A DNA stretch of 64,000 nt, from contig NZ_VDFW01000012.1 of assembly GCF_006152065.1 (NCBI RefSeq), forward strand, positions 62,001 through 126,000, in the 5' to 3' direction. This document shows, one piece after another, positions 27,055-35,234 of this stretch (position 1 is the stretch's first letter; every line of letters starts with the position of its first letter). The notes beneath the pieces were generated by a model, which saw only the letters and a list, made by a program, of their open reading frames with translations, was not told the DNA's origin and searched no databases. This DNA comes from Amycolatopsis alkalitolerans (GTDB lineage Bacteria; Actinomycetota; Actinomycetes; Mycobacteriales; Pseudonocardiaceae). The translations under genes and the position numbers were made by a program.

Positions 27055-27795
27055 TTACGACCCGAGCCCCATGCCGCCGGAGACACCGAGCGTCTCCGCG
27101 GTGATGTACGAAGCCTCCGGGGAGGCGAGGAAGGCAACACCGGCCGCGATCTCCTGCGGCGAGCCGAGCCTGCCGAGCTGGGTCCCGGCGACCATGGCGG
27201 CGAGTAGCGCGGCGCCACGCTCCCCCCTGTCCCGGATGGCTTGCACCATCGGGGTTTCGGTGGGACCGGGCGCGACGCAGTTGGCGGTGATCGCGAACCT
27301 CGCGTTCTCCCGTGCGATGGACTTGGTGAACCCGATCAGCGCTGCCTTCGAGGTGGCGTACACGGCGTTGCCCTTGGCGCCGATGCGCCCGGCCTCCGAG
27401 GTCACCGTGACGATGCGGCCGTACCGGCGCGCCTGCATACCGGGCAGCACGGCCTGGGTGCAGGCCAGCACGCCTTCGACATTGACCGCCAGCGTCCGGC
27501 GCCAGCGCGCGGGCGGCACGTCGGTGAACCACCCGAAGTCGTCGATACCGGCGTTGTTGACCAGAACGTCGAACGGTTCACCGCCCAGTGACTGGTGCAC
27601 GGCCGTGGGGTCGGTGACGTCGAGCGTCACAGCGGTCCCGCCGATGTCGGCGGCCGTCTTGGCCGCGCCGCCGGCGTCGACGTCGGCGGCAAGCACACGG
27701 GCGCCTTCGTCCGCGAGCCTGCGCGCGATCGCCGCCCCGATGCCGCTCCCGGCTCCGGTGACCACCGCCCGCTGCCCGGCGAAACGGCCGTTCAT
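27055..27795 (-). CDS. SDR-family oxidoreductase
   Basis: 246-aa classical SDR with TGAGSGIG, NNAG, catalytic Ser (TVTSEAG) and YATSK, and GGMGLGS at the C-terminus. ATG at 27795 overlaps the stop of the enoyl-CoA hydratase gene. It is a good candidate for the 3-hydroxyacyl-CoA dehydrogenase step between the hydratases and the thiolase, or for a dihydrodiol dehydrogenase acting after the nearby ring-hydroxylating oxygenase. Confidence 0.9.
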   Translation of the reverse strand: MNGRFAGQRAVVTGAGSGIGAAIARRLADEGARVLAADVDAGGAAKTAADIGGTAVTLDVTDPTAVHQSLGGEPFDVLVNNAGIDDFGWFTDVPPARWRRTLAVNVEGVLACTQAVLPGMQARRYGRIVTVTSEAGRIGAKGNAVYATSKAALIGFTKSIARENARFAITANCVAPGPTETPMVQAIRDRGERGAALLAAMVAGTQLGRLGSPQEIAAGVAFLASPEASYITAETLGVSGGMGLGS

Positions 27796-28595
27796 CGGCC
27801 GGTGAAGGTCGGTTCACGGCGCTCGATCACCGCGGCGAGCCCCTCCCGCGCGTCGGCGGTACCGGACAGCTCGGCGACGGTGCGCGCCTCGTCGGGCAGG
27901 GCATCTTCGATGGATCGGCCGACGCCGTCCCACATCAGGCGTTTGGTCGCCGCGATCGCCTTCGGGGCGCCGGCGGCGAGCGTGCGCGCCAGGTCGAGCG
28001 CCCGTTTGGCGAGCTCGGCGTCGGGCACGACCTCGGTGACGATGCCGAGTTCGTGCGCCTCCGCCGCGGTCAGGCGCGGGTTCGTCAGCACGATCCGCAT
28101 CGCCTCGCGGATCCCGACGATCCGGCTGAGGGTCACCGTCGTGCCGGCGTCGGGCGCCATTCCGACGGCGGTGGCCGCGGGCAGGAAGCGGGCGCGCTCC
28201 GTGGCGAGCACGAAGTCCGCCGCGCACACCAGGCCGAACCCGCCACCACCTGCCGCGAAGCCGTCCACGGCGGCGATCACGGGGGCGGGTAACCGGATCA
28301 TCGCCGAGACCGACACCTGCAACCACGAGGTGACCTCGCGGAGGTAGTCCGGCAGCCCGGGACCTTTCGACGCGAAGTCCCGCACGTCCCCGCCGCCGCT
28401 GAAATGCCTGCCGTTGCCGCTGATGATCAGCGCACGCAGGTCGGGCCGGCGGTGGCACGCCATCATGGCCTCGTAGAAGGAGCGCAGGAAACCGACGGAC
28501 ATGCCGTTGGCCGCGTCGGGCCGGTTCATCCGCAGGGTGGCCACGCCATCGGCGATATCGAGCAGGACGTCGCCGTCGGCGATCACGGCGGTCAT
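27792..28595 (-). CDS. Enoyl-CoA hydratase/isomerase family protein
   Basis: 267-aa crotonase-fold enzyme (GNGRHFSGGGDVRDFA; AAVDGFAAGGGGFGLVCAAD; LTAAEAHELGIVTEVV). It resembles the PaaG-like isomerase/hydratase group in length. ATG at 28595 overlaps the next stop. It probably hydrates or isomerises an unsaturated CoA ester formed after the PaaK-like ligase acts. Confidence 0.9.
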   Translation of the reverse strand: MTAVIADGDVLLDIADGVATLRMNRPDAANGMSVGFLRSFYEAMMACHRRPDLRALIISGNGRHFSGGGDVRDFASKGPGLPDYLREVTSWLQVSVSAMIRLPAPVIAAVDGFAAGGGGFGLVCAADFVLATERARFLPAATAVGMAPDAGTTVTLSRIVGIREAMRIVLTNPRLTAAEAHELGIVTEVVPDAELAKRALDLARTLAAGAPKAIAATKRLMWDGVGRSIEDALPDEARTVAELSGTADAREGLAAVIERREPTFTGR

Positions 28596-29353
28596 GTGGT
28601 CACCTTTCGTCGGGTGAAGGCGCCGAAGGCCGCCTGGCCCTCGGCCTCGAGATGGTCGAGTACGCGCGTGGTCTCGACCGGCAGCCCCGCGTCGAGGGGA
28701 TGTTCGAGGGCGCGATCGACGAGGAATTTGCTGTGCGCCATCGCGGCGGGCGGGTTGGCCACCAGCCGCTCGACGAGTGAGTCCACCTCCTCGTCGAACC
28801 GGCCGGGTTCGGCGGCCCGGTACGCCAGCCCCCACGCGACCGCTTGCGCGCCACTGATTTCGTCGCCGGTCAGGATCAGCCCCATCGCGCGCTGGCGTCC
28901 TACGATGCGCGGCAGGCGCTGGGTGCTTCCACCGCCGGGAACCTGGCCGAACCGGCTGTGGATGTCCGAGATCCGGGCGTCCGTGCGCACCACCGCGATG
29001 TCGCAGGCCTGCATCAGCTCGAAGCCACCGGCAACCGCGTGCCCGTGCACCGCGGCGACCACCGGAACCGGTGCCGACGTGATGGTGGTCAGCGCACGCC
29101 GGAACTCCGTGAACAGCTCGGCCATCGCGGCGCGGCCACGCGCGTGCAGGGTGGCGAGCGCGCCCACGTCCCCGCCGGCACAGAAGTCCGCACCCGCGCC
29201 GCGGATCACGATGACCCGGACCTCGCGCGCCAAGGCTTCGACCGCGGCGGCAAGCTCGCGCGCGAGCTCGACGGTGACCGCGTTGCGGGCTTGTGGCCGG
29301 TTCAGCAGGACGTGCCCGACTGATCCCTCGGTTCGCTGTCGGACCTGGGTCAC
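28592..29353 (-). CDS. Enoyl-CoA hydratase/isomerase family protein
   Basis: 253-aa second crotonase in the operon (LNRPQARNAVTVEL; ADFCAGGDVGALA; AVHGHAVAGGFELMQACDIA; RFGQVPGGGSTQRL). It has the usual Gly-rich oxyanion hole. GTG at 29353 overlaps the end of the CoA-ligase gene. The two crotonases share only general family features, so they likely perform different steps. Confidence 0.9.
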   Translation of the reverse strand: MTQVRQRTEGSVGHVLLNRPQARNAVTVELARELAAAVEALAREVRVIVIRGAGADFCAGGDVGALATLHARGRAAMAELFTEFRRALTTITSAPVPVVAAVHGHAVAGGFELMQACDIAVVRTDARISDIHSRFGQVPGGGSTQRLPRIVGRQRAMGLILTGDEISGAQAVAWGLAYRAAEPGRFDEEVDSLVERLVANPPAAMAHSKFLVDRALEHPLDAGLPVETTRVLDHLEAEGQAAFGAFTRRKVTT

Positions 29354-30726
29354 GTCGTGACCGCCGTTGTCCTCGGGTCGAGCTCGACCAGCGGAGCCAC
29401 CGCGCCGAACTCTTCGACGGTCAGCACTCGCCGCGCCTTACCCTCGTATCGGGGCAGTTCCCCATCGCCCGCGGCGACCACGGGCAGCCGGATGCCGAGC
29501 CGGTCGGACAGCCGGTCGGACAGTTCGGGAACCGCGGTCTCGCGCAGGGCGTGGGCGATCTCGACGACGACCGTGGCCTCCGTCGCCCGCAGACCGTCCG
29601 GATCCTTGTCCACCACCAGCTGCCAGCCCGCCCCGATGTCGGCGACGGCGGACACGACGTCCTCCACCTGCGAAGGCATCACGAGACTGCCGCGGACCTT
29701 GAGGACATCGTCGGTGCGCCCGGAGATCCAGCTGATCTTCGGATGTCCACGACGGCCGCACGGGCAGTCGTAGGCGTCCGGGGCCCAGGAAGTGAGATCG
29801 CGGGTACGCCACCGCACCATCGGCGAGCCTTCCCGCTGCAGGGTGGTGACCACGAGCTCACCCAGCACGTCCGGTTCCGTGACCGGTTCGCCGGACTCGG
29901 GGTCGATGATCTCGATCAGGTAGTGGTCCGACCAGACGTGGAAGGTGCCCTGTTCACGCGAGTACGCACACGTGCCCGCGACGAACGGGCCGCCCAGTTC
30001 CGTTGTGCCGTAAGTGTTGTGCGGGCGGAAGCCGGGCGGCATCGCCTCGGACAACCGCGCCATCGCCGCCGGGCTCATCGTTTCCCCACCGAAGATCCCG
30101 ATCCGCAGGCGCCAGTCGGCCGCCGGATCGATGCCGGCCTCGCGGGCCCGTTCGACGAGCAGCAGAGCGAAGGTCGGCGTGCACGAGATGACGGTGACGC
30201 CGAGGTCCCGGAGGCGCTCGACCGCCAGCGTCGTCCGTCCCGGTCCCGCCGGAAACGCGGTGACTCCGACCTGTTCATAGGCGCGGTCCAGGGAGCTGCC
30301 GCCGATCCACAGCCCGTAGCCGTAGCACTGCCAGGCGATGTCGTCGGACCGCACGCCCATCGCGGTGAGGTTTCGCGCACCCAGCTCACCGATGTTGTCC
30401 AGGTCCTGACGGGTGAACGCGATGTGGCAGGGCAGCCCCGTCGTGCCCGTCGTGGCGTTGAGTCGCACGATGTCGGCACGCCGGGCGGCCTGCACTCCCC
30501 ATGGCTGCAGTTCGCGCAGTTGCGCCTTGTCCATGAAGGGGACGCCGGCGAGATCCTCCGCCGTGCGAACCGCGGCCACGTCGACTCCTGCTTCGGCAAG
30601 CCGGTCGCGGTAGTGCGGCACGCGCAGGGCGGTCCGCAAGGTCCGCCGCAGCCCGTCCTGCTGAAGGAGCTGGATCTCCTCAGGTGCGGCGGTCTCGAGC
30701 GCCGGAGACCAGTAGGTGGTGGTCAC
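29350..30726 (-). CDS. PaaK-like aryl/acyl-CoA ligase (AMP-forming)
   Basis: 458-aa ANL-superfamily ligase of the phenylacetate-CoA ligase branch. It shows the P-loop-like NATTGTTGLP, NTYGTTELGGP, TRDLTSW and the C-terminal domain lysine region (RYEGKARRV). It would activate an aromatic or alicyclic carboxylic acid to its CoA thioester with ATP. First gene of the seven-gene operon; GTG start at 30726. A TetR-type operator lies 36 bp upstream. Confidence 0.9.
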   Translation of the reverse strand: MTTTYWSPALETAAPEEIQLLQQDGLRRTLRTALRVPHYRDRLAEAGVDVAAVRTAEDLAGVPFMDKAQLRELQPWGVQAARRADIVRLNATTGTTGLPCHIAFTRQDLDNIGELGARNLTAMGVRSDDIAWQCYGYGLWIGGSSLDRAYEQVGVTAFPAGPGRTTLAVERLRDLGVTVISCTPTFALLLVERAREAGIDPAADWRLRIGIFGGETMSPAAMARLSEAMPPGFRPHNTYGTTELGGPFVAGTCAYSREQGTFHVWSDHYLIEIIDPESGEPVTEPDVLGELVVTTLQREGSPMVRWRTRDLTSWAPDAYDCPCGRRGHPKISWISGRTDDVLKVRGSLVMPSQVEDVVSAVADIGAGWQLVVDKDPDGLRATEATVVVEIAHALRETAVPELSDRLSDRLGIRLPVVAAGDGELPRYEGKARRVLTVEEFGAVAPLVELDPRTTAVTT

Positions 30727-30761
30727 GGATGGCCCCTTTGCCAGTCAGTCTCAGTTAATCA

Positions 30762-30775
30762 ACCGATCGTTCGGA
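30762..30775 (-). promoter_or_regulatory. TetR-type operator, copy 1 (ACCGATCGTTCGGA)
   Basis: Matches the perfect palindrome at 31550 (ACCGAACGTTCGGT) in 12 of 14 positions. It lies between the divergent CoA-ligase operon and the tetR gene at 30892. Placement within the ligase promoter fits repression and autoregulation by that TetR. Confidence 0.65.
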
Positions 30776-30891
30776 TAGTAGACTGACATCGGCCGCCCGA
30801 TTCCGTCAAGGCACAAAAGCGGAACCGGGGGCCGCGACTATCGTTGACCGGTGGGCGCCGGACCCGTCGGCGCCGAACGAGGAGGTAAGCG

Positions 30892-31503
30892 TTGGCGCGC
30901 GTCAGCAACTCCGTCCGCCCGCCGTTCCGCACCGACCAGATCGTCGACATCGCGGTGGACGTCTTCCTGGAGCGCGGCTATGACGCGACCTCGATGGGCG
31001 ACCTCGCGAAGGCCGCCGGCATCACGAAATCGAGCTTCTACCACCACGTCAGCTCCAAGGAAGAGCTGTTCGAACTCGGTGTCGGGCGCGCACTGGACGC
31101 GCTGTTCGGCGTGCTCAAGGAACCCGAAGCGCTGACCGGACCGGCCGTGGACCGGGTGCGGCACATCATCCGGCGGATGGTGAAGATCATCACCGCGCGC
31201 CTTCCCGAGGTCGCACTCCTCGTCCGCGCCCACGGCAACACCGCAGCGGAGGAGCGCGCGATGCGCCGCCGCAGGCAGTTCGACCAGGCGATGACCGATC
31301 TGGTCGAGCAAGCCGTGCGCGACGGCGACCTGCGGCTGAACATGGAGCCGGGACTGTTCTCCCGGTTGGCACTGGGCGCGGCCGTTTCCGTGGTCGGGTG
31401 GTACCGGCCGACCGGACGCGTCACGGCGGAGCAACTGACGGACGCGGTCGAACGCCTGATCTTCGACTGCCCGGTTGCCACCCCCGCCACCAGGACGCGC
31501 TGA
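30892..31503 (+). CDS. TetR-family regulator of the aromatic-acid catabolon
   Basis: 203-aa TetR protein that starts at a TTG supported by a near-perfect GAGGAGGT. The helix-turn-helix is SMGDLAKAAGITKSSFYHHVSSKEEL. The C-terminal domain looks like TetR_C_33/KstR2-like groups in general terms, and the ligand is perhaps a CoA ester. It sits between the two halves of the catabolon, with near-identical palindromes at 30762 and 31550 on either side. It therefore probably represses both operons and itself (inference from sites). Confidence 0.92.
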   Translation: MARVSNSVRPPFRTDQIVDIAVDVFLERGYDATSMGDLAKAAGITKSSFYHHVSSKEELFELGVGRALDALFGVLKEPEALTGPAVDRVRHIIRRMVKIITARLPEVALLVRAHGNTAAEERAMRRRRQFDQAMTDLVEQAVRDGDLRLNMEPGLFSRLALGAAVSVVGWYRPTGRVTAEQLTDAVERLIFDCPVATPATRTR

Positions 31504-31549
31504 GCCGCCGACCGCTCGCCTGCCACTGTTGCCACACCCCTTGAAATGA

Positions 31550-31563
31550 ACCGAACGTTCGGT
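31550..31563 (+). promoter_or_regulatory. TetR-type operator, copy 2 (perfect palindrome ACCGAACGTTCGGT)
   Basis: A 14-bp perfect palindrome about 86 bp before the ring-hydroxylating oxygenase alpha start, in the 145-bp gap after tetR. It shares 12 of 14 bases with the site upstream of the CoA-ligase operon. Confidence 0.75.
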
Positions 31564-31648
31564 AATGATGGGAGAGTCGGAGGCAGCGCGACTGCCCGGC
31601 GCCACGTCTTGGTGATGCCCTCCCCGGCACCGCTCGAAGGAGATGCTG

Positions 31649-32923
31649 ATGACCGCGCCCACCGTCGGACGCCCGGACTACGCACGACTCATCCAGGCCG
31701 ACCGGGTCCACGGTTCGCTCTACACCGACCCCCGGATCTTCGCCGACGAGCTCGCCAGGATCTGGTACCGGACCTGGGTCTACGTCGGTCACGAAAGCGA
31801 AGTACCCGAACCGGATGACTACGCGGTCAAGAACATCGGGCCGCAGTCGATCATCATGACCCGGGACCGGCACGGCACCATCCATCTGCTGCTCAACCGC
31901 TGCAGCCACCGGGCCAACCAGCTCTGCGAGGCCGCGCGGGGCAACACCGGCGCGCTGCGCTGCCAGTACCACGGCTGGACCTTCGGCACCGACGGCGCAC
32001 TCCTGGGCTACCCCTTCCGGCAGGGCTACAACGGCAACGAGGCCAAAGCCGCGCTCGGGCTCGGCCGCGTCGCCAGGGTCGACTCCTACCGCGGGTTCGT
32101 TTTCGGCAGCTTCGCCACCGAGGGTCCGACCCTCCGTGAGCACCTCGGCGCCGCGGCCGGCGTGCTCGACCGCGTCGTCCGCCTCTCCCCCGACAACGAG
32201 GTGCAGCTGACCGCCGGCTGGCTGCAACACGAGGTTCGGGCCAACTGGAAGATGCTGGTGGAGAACGAGACCGACGGCTACCACCCCCAGTTCGTGCACG
32301 CCTCGATCTTCGAAGTCGGTGAGAGCCACGTGGCCGCGATGTACAGCGAGAAGTCCGCGGCCACGGCGCGGGACCTCGGCGGCGGGCACACCGAACACGA
32401 CCTCCGGCCGCAGTTTCGCGCCGAGGACGTGCCGCTGGGCTGGTTCGGCACCACCGAGGACCGCCTCCCTGGCTACGTGCGCACGATGCGGGCGGCGCAC
32501 GGTGACACGACGGCCCGAGAGATCCTGGTCGACGGCTCGCCCCACGTGATGATCTTCCCGAACCTGTTCATCGCCGAGATCCAGATGTTCGTCATCCAGC
32601 CGGTCAGCGTCGATCACACGATCCAGCACGTGACGCCACTCCAGTTCAAGGGTGCCCCGGACCTCAACAGGCGGCTCCTCCATCAGGTCCGCGGTTCTGT
32701 TGGGCCCGCCGGGTTCCTGCTCGCCGACGACTCCGAGATGTACGAGCGCAACCAGCGCGGGGTGGTGAGCCGGGCGCCGGAATGGCTCGTTCTGCGGCGC
32801 GGGCTGCACCGGGAACGGATCGACGCGGAGGGCCACCTCGCCGGCGCGGCGACGGACGAAACGACGCAACGCGGCATCTGGCGTCATATCAGGCAACTGA
32901 TGACGGAAGGCGAGCAGGCATGA
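31649..32923 (+). CDS. Rieske ring-hydroxylating oxygenase, alpha (catalytic) subunit
   Basis: 424-aa oxygenase alpha subunit. The Rieske ligands are Cys85-His87 and Cys105-His108 (CQYHGW). The mononuclear iron site has His212 and His217 in ENETDGYHPQFVH, and the bridging Asp209 is present. It would insert O2 into an aromatic ring to give a cis-diol or a phenol. AAGGAG is spaced correctly for the ATG at 31649, while the ATG at 31643 is too close. It is followed directly by the beta subunit (ATGA overlap) and by its own reductase and ferredoxin. Confidence 0.93.
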   Translation: MTAPTVGRPDYARLIQADRVHGSLYTDPRIFADELARIWYRTWVYVGHESEVPEPDDYAVKNIGPQSIIMTRDRHGTIHLLLNRCSHRANQLCEAARGNTGALRCQYHGWTFGTDGALLGYPFRQGYNGNEAKAALGLGRVARVDSYRGFVFGSFATEGPTLREHLGAAAGVLDRVVRLSPDNEVQLTAGWLQHEVRANWKMLVENETDGYHPQFVHASIFEVGESHVAAMYSEKSAATARDLGGGHTEHDLRPQFRAEDVPLGWFGTTEDRLPGYVRTMRAAHGDTTAREILVDGSPHVMIFPNLFIAEIQMFVIQPVSVDHTIQHVTPLQFKGAPDLNRRLLHQVRGSVGPAGFLLADDSEMYERNQRGVVSRAPEWLVLRRGLHRERIDAEGHLAGAATDETTQRGIWRHIRQLMTEGEQA

Positions 32924-33417
32924 CCGCGCCCGCCACAACCGGTGCGATCACCCGTCAAGACGCGGAGCAGTTCCTGTATGCCGAGGCGCGCCTCGCCGAC
33001 GAGTGCCGCTACGACGAGTGGGAAGCGCTCTGGACCGACGACGCCCTCTATTGGGTACCGGCCGGCGCCGACTCACTGTCCGATCCGGACAGTCACATCT
33101 CCGTGATCTACGACCACCGTTCCCGGATCGCACTGCGGGTCGCTCAGCTCAAGACCGGAAAGCGGCACTCGCAGGATCCGGCGAGCAGCGTCGCCCACCT
33201 GATCTCCAATGTGGAACTGACCGGCGCCGTCGAGCACGGCGTCGAAACCCGCGCCACCTTCATCGCGGTCGAGTCCCGCGTCCGCGGCCTGACGACCTGG
33301 GCCGGGACGGTTCGGCACACGCTCATCAGGGTCGGCGGCCGCATCCGGATGTCCCGCAAGGTCGTCCTGCTGGTCAACCGCGATCAGCCCATCCCGACCA
33401 TGTCGTTCCTCATCTGA
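32920..33417 (+). CDS. Ring-hydroxylating oxygenase, beta subunit
   Basis: 165-aa NTF2-fold beta subunit (AEQFLYAEARLADECRYDEWEALWTDDALYWVP; a late RMSRKVVLL strand). It gives structural support to the alpha subunit in an alpha3beta3 oxygenase. Its ATG overlaps the alpha stop. Length and motif order are typical of the family. Confidence 0.92.
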   Translation: MTAPATTGAITRQDAEQFLYAEARLADECRYDEWEALWTDDALYWVPAGADSLSDPDSHISVIYDHRSRIALRVAQLKTGKRHSQDPASSVAHLISNVELTGAVEHGVETRATFIAVESRVRGLTTWAGTVRHTLIRVGGRIRMSRKVVLLVNRDQPIPTMSFLI

Positions 33418-33430
33418 GCTGGAGCCAGGT

Positions 33431-33673
33431 ATGCACGTCATCGCCAACGAGTTCGCGTCGGTAACGGTGTCGGTCGATCACGAGGGCAACGACACCCGGC
33501 TGTGCATTGTGGACAACAACACCGGCCACACCGCGTATTTCGACGCGCTGCTGCTCGAAACGCTCGTCTGGGCACCAGAATCGGTACTGCGCAAGCTGCT
33601 CGACCCGTCACTGCACCGATGGTCCGCCGAACCCGGACCGGCCGATCCCTCGGCTCCGGGGAGTCCCGGATGA
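33431..33673 (+). CDS. Conserved small protein of ring-hydroxylating oxygenase operons
   Basis: 80 aa, starting MHVIANEFASVTVSVDHEGN, then a run that continues TGHTAYFDALLLETLVWAPESVL and ends in a disordered Pro/Ser/Gly tail. No catalytic motif, signal peptide or cysteine cluster is visible. I recall small proteins of this type beside actinobacterial Rieske oxygenases, sometimes mislabelled as dihydrodiol dehydrogenase, but their role is not known to me. The ATG has GGAG upstream, and its stop overlaps the reductase start, so it is translated as part of the operon. Confidence 0.75.
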   Translation: MHVIANEFASVTVSVDHEGNDTRLCIVDNNTGHTAYFDALLLETLVWAPESVLRKLLDPSLHRWSAEPGPADPSAPGSPG

Positions 33674-34938
33674 CGCACATCGCCGTAGCCGGCGCCGGGC
33701 CGTCCGGGATCTTCGCGACCGCGGCACTGCTCAAACGCGACGATGTCCGGGTCGACGTTTTCGACCGCAGCCCGACACCGTTCGGCCTAGTCCGGTACGG
33801 TGTCGCCCCGGATCATCTGAAGATCAAGTCCGTGGCGCGCACCCTGCACCGGACGATGTCGGACCCTCGCGTGACGTTTCGGGGAAACGTCACGCTCGGC
33901 CGGGACCTCGCGCTGGACGAGCTCCAACGCGAGTACGCCGCCGTCGTGCTCGCCACGGGCGCCCCGCGGGCGCGGCGACTGGACATCCCGGGCGAAGACC
34001 TGCCGGGTCATATCAGCGCGAGCACGCTGGTCGACTGGTACAACGGCCGGCCCGCGGTCCGCAAAGGCCAAAACGCCGAAAGGGTCGTCGTCATCGGCGC
34101 CGGCAACGTCGCACTCGACATCGCGCGTGTCCTGCTCCGAGGACGCCGCGGACTCGCCCACACCGACGTCACCGACACGGTTCTCCAGGCACTCGACCGG
34201 AATCCCGTCCGTGACCTGCGGGTGCTCGTCCGCCGCGGCGTGGCCGGCACGAAGTTCACCCCGGCGGAACTGCTCGAGTTGGACAAGCTGCCGGACCTCG
34301 ATATCGCCGTCGACCCGGGCGAGCTCACGCTGACCGCGGATGACCGTCGGCGTTACGAAACAGACCGGGCCGTTGCTGCCCGCGTCGAGGTGTTCCGGCG
34401 GTGGAGCACCCGACCCCGAACCGGTGCGCGCCGCCGCCTGACGTTCCGCTTCCGGCAGGAACCGGAAGCACTCACCGGAGCCGACCGCGTCGAGGCAGTT
34501 CTCTTGCGTGGTGGTGAATGCGTTCCCGCCGATCTTGTCGTCAGCGCGATCGGGTACCGCGGCGCCCCGCTGGACGGCGCGCCCTTCGACGAAGCGCTCG
34601 GCCGGATCCCACATGTTCGTGGCCGCGTCCGCCCAGGCCTGTACACCACCGGTTGGGCCAAGCGCGGGCCGTCGGGCGTGATCGGCACGAACAAGGCTTG
34701 TGCCATCGAGACGGTGAAGACCCTCCTCGCCGACCTGGGCGCCGACGGCCGCACACCGGACATCGACGCCGTCCTCGCCGCGAAGGGCGTCCGGGTCGTC
34801 ACCTGGCCCGGTTGGCTGGCGATCGACGAGGCCGAGATCGTGCTCGGCGCCCGGAACGACCGCACTCGAACCAAGATCGACGATCTGGCCCGTCTGGTCG
34901 AGATCGGTGCCGAAGGAGGACGGACATGGCCTACGTGA
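33670..34938 (+). CDS. FprA-type NADPH:ferredoxin reductase
   Basis: 422-aa flavoprotein of the adrenodoxin-reductase/FprA family. It has an FAD site near the start (VAGAGPSGIFATAALL), PFGLVRYGVAPDH, NADPH site VVIGAGNVALDIARVLL and C-terminal GWAKRGPSGVIGTNK. It would pass electrons from NADPH to the ferredoxin encoded next and on to the oxygenase. Its ATG overlaps the 80-aa gene's stop; its end overlaps the ferredoxin start by 13 bp. Confidence 0.92.
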   Translation: MTHIAVAGAGPSGIFATAALLKRDDVRVDVFDRSPTPFGLVRYGVAPDHLKIKSVARTLHRTMSDPRVTFRGNVTLGRDLALDELQREYAAVVLATGAPRARRLDIPGEDLPGHISASTLVDWYNGRPAVRKGQNAERVVVIGAGNVALDIARVLLRGRRGLAHTDVTDTVLQALDRNPVRDLRVLVRRGVAGTKFTPAELLELDKLPDLDIAVDPGELTLTADDRRRYETDRAVAARVEVFRRWSTRPRTGARRRLTFRFRQEPEALTGADRVEAVLLRGGECVPADLVVSAIGYRGAPLDGAPFDEALGRIPHVRGRVRPGLYTTGWAKRGPSGVIGTNKACAIETVKTLLADLGADGRTPDIDAVLAAKGVRVVTWPGWLAIDEAEIVLGARNDRTRTKIDDLARLVEIGAEGGRTWPT

Positions 34939-35234
34939 TCACCGAGGGGTGCCTCGACATCATGGACCGCAGCTGTCTGGATCAATGTCCGGTCGACTGC
35001 ATCCAGCAGGGCGAGCGGATGCTCTACATCAACCCCGACGACTGCATCGACTGCGGGGCCTGCGAATCCGTGTGCCCGCAAGGCGCGATCTTCTTCGACG
35101 AAGAGCTCCCCGCCGACCGCCAGCGCTTCCGCGACATCAACGCCGGTGTCTTCGCCTTGGGACTCGAACCGGGTGCCGACCACCCCGTCGTCGCCGCCGG
35201 CGGCCACCGCAGCACAATGGACCGTCCCAGCTAA
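34926..35234 (+). CDS. fdxA: 7Fe/8Fe ferredoxin
   Basis: 102-aa FdxA-type ferredoxin. Cysteines are at 9, 17, 21, 25 and at 40, 43, 46, 50 (CIDCGACESVCP), the pattern of a [3Fe-4S]/[4Fe-4S] protein. The start is supported by AGGAGG. It is the last gene of the oxygenase operon and the likely electron carrier between the FprA-like reductase and the Rieske oxygenase, in place of the more usual [2Fe-2S] ferredoxin. It ends convergent with the LLM gene, overlapping by 4 bp. Confidence 0.92.
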   Translation: MAYVITEGCLDIMDRSCLDQCPVDCIQQGERMLYINPDDCIDCGACESVCPQGAIFFDEELPADRQRFRDINAGVFALGLEPGADHPVVAAGGHRSTMDRPS

